Assembly: GCA_001899685.1 (NCBI GenBank)
Contig: MKWG01000011.1
Coordinates: forward strand, 62,001-126,000
From: Sphingobacteriales bacterium 44-15
Lineage (GTDB): Bacteria; Bacteroidota; Bacteroidia; Chitinophagales; Chitinophagaceae
Direction of reading: 5' to 3'
DNA length: 64,000 nucleotides
Part shown: positions 61,956 through 64,000 of the stretch, piece after piece
Layout of the letters: each line of letters starts with the position of its first letter
Numbering within the stretch: the first letter of the stretch is position 1
Made by a program: the position numbers and the translations under genes
Notes under the pieces: model-generated
Databases searched by the model: none
What the model was told of the DNA's origin: nothing
Seen by the model: only the letters and a program-made list of their open reading frames with translations

Positions 61956-62655
61956 TCAGGCCAAAGACCATCTGGATGTTAGCAATGGGTGTCCAATATG
62001 TGTGGTTGGGTGGCTAATGAAAATAAAGAAGTAGAACTTAGAAAAGCCTCTGTCCAGTATCAGGATACTATTGTAGTTAAAGCATTTGTTGTCGAGCATG
62101 TCATGGATAAGTGTAAATTCTGATTTTTCCGTAGTGCCCATTTTGGCATCTACTACATAATTGCTCAGCACATCGTATATCATACATGCATTGGCTATTA
62201 TCGTTTTTGTGCCAGCGGCTGTTTGGGCAAAAATGCCAAAGTGCTCAACAGTGTTTTTGCTGACCGGCAGGCTTATGGTAGTATCATCGCCGGCATAGAG
62301 CCGATAACCTTTTCAGTATTTTGGGGTAATACCCGGCGTAGCTCATGTATTGCCTTACTGCACAGCTCTTCAAAAAACGATGGTTTGATCTTGTACCGGG
62401 CTATTGAGAAAGCACCCGGTTACGGGTTTACAGTTAAGCAGGGGTAAAAATGCAGATAGCTCGTACCTCACAAAATCGGTAAACCCATGAAGGGCCTTCA
62501 GAACAACGGATGAAAAATCCAGTTTATTGTTACGGGTAAAGTCCTCCTCACGGCTGAAGTACTCGTTTTTTATTAAGGCAGCATCAACAAAGGGAAAGAT
62601 TTTTTTTAGAGATTCCGCTATTGCGTTCTCCTGAAGATTTTGATACTTTTGACAT
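61956..62655 (-). pseudogene. IS4 family transposase, frameshifted and C-terminally deleted
   Basis: Reading on the minus strand from an ATG at 62655, fragments in several frames resemble an IS4 transposase. They give MSKVSKSSGERN, then FPFVDAALIKNEYFSREEDF, FTRNNKLDFSSVVLKALHG, AGDDTTISLPVSKNTVEHFG (first catalytic Asp region) and IYDVLSNYVVDAKMGTTEKS to ILILDRGFSKFYFF (second Asp region). Stops and frameshifts interrupt it. The last catalytic part (Y-x2-R-x3-E) is gone. It is non-functional. Confidence 0.75.
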
Positions 62656-62719
62656 ACTTTATATTTTACAAAACAAAATATGGCGATTTTTACCAGCTTT
62701 GGTAATTATTCGCCTTGTT

Positions 62720-62755
62720 TTAATAGCATTGGTGTCGCCACCTGCCTGCGAAAAA
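62720..62755. repeat. right terminal inverted repeat of the IS relic
   Basis: It is the inverted partner of 61900-61935. It ends 18 bases before the ATG of the AMP nucleosidase gene. Confidence 0.8.
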
Positions 62756-62773
62756 TTGAAATACGCCCATTGT

Positions 62774-63544
62774 ATGCATACGAAAGAAGATATTGTTCAG
62801 AACTGGCTGCCGCGGTATACAGGAGAAAAGCTGAAGAATTTTGGTAAATACATTTTGCTTACCAATTTCAGCCACTATGTGGATCTGTTTGCAAAATGGC
62901 ATAAGGTTCCTGTTGTGGGAAAAGACAAGCCTATGCCATGCGCTACTGCCGATGGGATCACCATTATTAATTTTGGAATGGGAAGTCCCGGCGCTGCGAC
63001 TATCATGGACCTGCTTACTGCGGTGGAGCCCAAAGCTGTTCTGTTTCTCGGCAAATGCGGCGGGCTTAAGAAAAGAAATAAAATAGGGGATCTTATCCTT
63101 CCTATAGCTGCGATAAGAGGAGAAGGTACTTCCAACGATTATTTTCCCGTTGAAGTGCCGGCGCTTCCCGCTTTCGCACTTCAGAAAGCAACGTCAACCA
63201 CCATACGGGATTACAAGGTAGATTACTGGACAGGAACAGTATACACTACCAACAGAAGAGTTTGGGAGCATGATGAATCGTTTAAAGAATACCTGCAAAA
63301 GATAAGGGCTTATGCGATTGACATGGAGACTGCTACTATTTTTTCCGTTGGTTTTTATAATAAGATCCCTACAGGCGCTCTTTTGCTGGTAAGCGATCAG
63401 CCTATGATACCGGAGGGCGTCAAAACAGCTTCCAGCGATAAAAGCGTCACGGCAAAATATGTGGAAAATCATATAAGAATAGGCATTGACTCACTGAAGC
63501 AACTGATCAATAACGGGCTTACTGTCCGCCACCTGAGGTTTTAA
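62774..63544 (+). CDS. amn: AMP nucleosidase
   Basis: The 256-residue protein belongs to the nucleoside phosphorylase superfamily in its AMP nucleosidase branch, cleaving AMP to adenine and ribose 5-phosphate. It shows ITIINFGMGSPGAATIMDLL (phosphate/ribose site), LFLGKCGGLKK, LPIAAIRGEGTSNDYFP and IDMETATIFSVGF (catalytic Glu region), LLVSDQPMIPEG. The frame is open to 62621, but those 51 residues come from the IS relic; the ATG at 62774 gives MHTKEDIVQNW. The IS end is 18 bases upstream, so the native promoter may have been replaced. Confidence 0.92.
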   Translation: MHTKEDIVQNWLPRYTGEKLKNFGKYILLTNFSHYVDLFAKWHKVPVVGKDKPMPCATADGITIINFGMGSPGAATIMDLLTAVEPKAVLFLGKCGGLKKRNKIGDLILPIAAIRGEGTSNDYFPVEVPALPAFALQKATSTTIRDYKVDYWTGTVYTTNRRVWEHDESFKEYLQKIRAYAIDMETATIFSVGFYNKIPTGALLLVSDQPMIPEGVKTASSDKSVTAKYVENHIRIGIDSLKQLINNGLTVRHLRF

Positions 63545-63593
63545 TTGTGGGCAGATTATGGAGGGAGTAAAGCATTGAAATGCGCCGGCGCTT

Positions 63594-63622
63594 TTTGCGG
63601 TTTCAGGAAAAATAGTAATTTG
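63594..63622 (+). promoter_or_regulatory. candidate promoter of the terminal ECF sigma gene
   Basis: TTTG (63594-63597), an 18-base spacer and TAATTTG (63616-63622) resemble the consensus with one base missing in the -7 box. It lies 7 bases before the ATG at 63630, so the leader would be nearly absent. Confidence 0.35.
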
Positions 63623-63629
63623 TCGCCCG

Positions 63630-64000
63630 ATGCAAGACGAGCTGCAGTTACAATATTGGACCGAACGCGTGGCATTATTCAACGATGAGGCCGCGTATGA
63701 AAAATTGTTTTTTCATTTCAATGATGCATTGTTCAATCTTGCTGTTTGTTTTGTGAAGGATGAAGCAGTAGCCGAAGAAATCGTATCCGATGCCTTTATA
63801 AATCTCTGGCGTAACCGGAGCCGTTTGCCGGAGATAGAAAACCTGAAAGTATACCTCTATGTTTCTGTAAAGAATCTTTGCATAAAGCATCTTACCCGCA
63901 ATAAGCAACTGGCAGACTTTAACCTGAACGATCTTCATCTTGAGAAAGTAGCCGCTACGTCAAGAAGTCCCGAGGAAATGATGGTATCGAAAGAAATGCT
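63630..64000 (+). CDS. ECF RNA polymerase sigma-70 factor, 3' end outside window
   Basis: The frame starts with ATG at 63630 (MQDELQLQYWTERVALFND) and is open to the window edge, giving at least 123 residues. It shows sigma region 2: YEKLFFHFNDALFNLAVCFV, then DEAVAEEIVSDAFINLWRNR, and KVYLYVSVKNLCIKHL. Region 4 lies beyond the window. It resembles the sigma factors that control SusC/SusD operons, so a FecR gene may follow. Confidence 0.9.
   Translation, partial: MQDELQLQYWTERVALFNDEAAYEKLFFHFNDALFNLAVCFVKDEAVAEEIVSDAFINLWRNRSRLPEIENLKVYLYVSVKNLCIKHLTRNKQLADFNLNDLHLEKVAATSRSPEEMMVSKEM

Larger units (their letters stand above)
61900..62755 (-). mobile_element. decayed IS4-type insertion sequence
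   Basis: The 856-bp unit is bounded by 36-bp terminal inverted repeats that differ at one base (61900-61935 and 62720-62755; outer end TTTTTCGCAGGCAGGTGG). Inside, on the minus strand, are frameshifted fragments of an IS4-family transposase. The element is much shorter than an intact IS of this type (about 1.3-1.5 kb). No convincing target-site duplication is seen. It lies between parA and the AMP nucleosidase gene. Confidence 0.75.

Noticed and set aside
62621-62773. 51-residue N-terminal extension of the AMP nucleosidase
   Set aside because: The sequence is IS-derived; the same peptide LIALVSPPACEK is read from the opposite end of the IS on the other strand.

Overview
The window reads as chromosome of a Bacteroidota bacterium, most likely of the Chitinophagaceae type. 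This rests on the SusC/SusD pair with an ECF sigma factor and FecR, the STM3941, DUF5683 and DUF2851 genes, a Bacteroidota-type tyrosine integrase, and several promoters of the TTTG-N19/20-TAnnTTTG form. The taxonomic call is inference from gene content; no rRNA is present.

Bases 1-3197 are the right end of an integrated element. It holds a partial unknown gene, an AbiE-like toxin-antitoxin pair and a tyrosine integrase. It ends at a 52-base copy of the 3' half of tRNA-Leu(CAA), followed by what looks like the original tRNA terminator. From 3.6 to 10.8 kb lies a loose stress and redox group: an AraC regulator, an OsmC/Fe-S fusion, a pirin, an M20 amidohydrolase, a second OsmC, a DUF1330 protein and an SDR epimerase. 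It also contains two gene relics, the 3' end of nhaA and a frameshifted NTF2-like gene.

The most unusual part is 10.8-26.8 kb on the minus strand. Four tandem paralogues of about 1100 residues each combine a signal peptide, a beta-propeller, an Ig-like segment and a C14 caspase domain with an intact His/Cys dyad. They lie directly downstream of a secreted papain-like (C1) protease, with gaps of only 7-20 bases. A good promoter sits just before the protease gene. The protease and the caspases share a short motif, R-(N/G)-L-x-V-x-(D/E/N)-D. The caspase domains are nearly constant and the propellers have diverged. A 4-TM protein and an STM3941 protein precede them. I read this as a secreted protease module; its function is unknown.

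From 27 to 38 kb the genes are a membrane-bound AraC regulator, a YajQ-like protein, a sialate O-acetylesterase, a DinB protein, an operon of porin, Rieske, imelysin and di-heme oxidoreductase (probably iron or redox related), and an exo/endonuclease-phosphatase. The gaps carry several families of palindromic repeats, one MITE-like with ends AGTGTTAWGTYAA. From 38 to 45.4 kb is a glycan-type uptake unit (SusD, SusC with STN domain, FecR, ECF sigma).

From 45.6 to 61.7 kb the genes are mostly core: a 5'-nucleotidase, uvrA, a double-SGNH hydrolase, UbiA, Maf, DUF2851, a VapBC-like pair, OsmC, lipA, an Rrf2 regulator, dapB, DUF5683, parB and parA. An 856-bp relic of an IS4-type insertion sequence with 36-bp inverted ends separates parA from an AMP nucleosidase gene. 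The window ends inside an ECF sigma factor gene.
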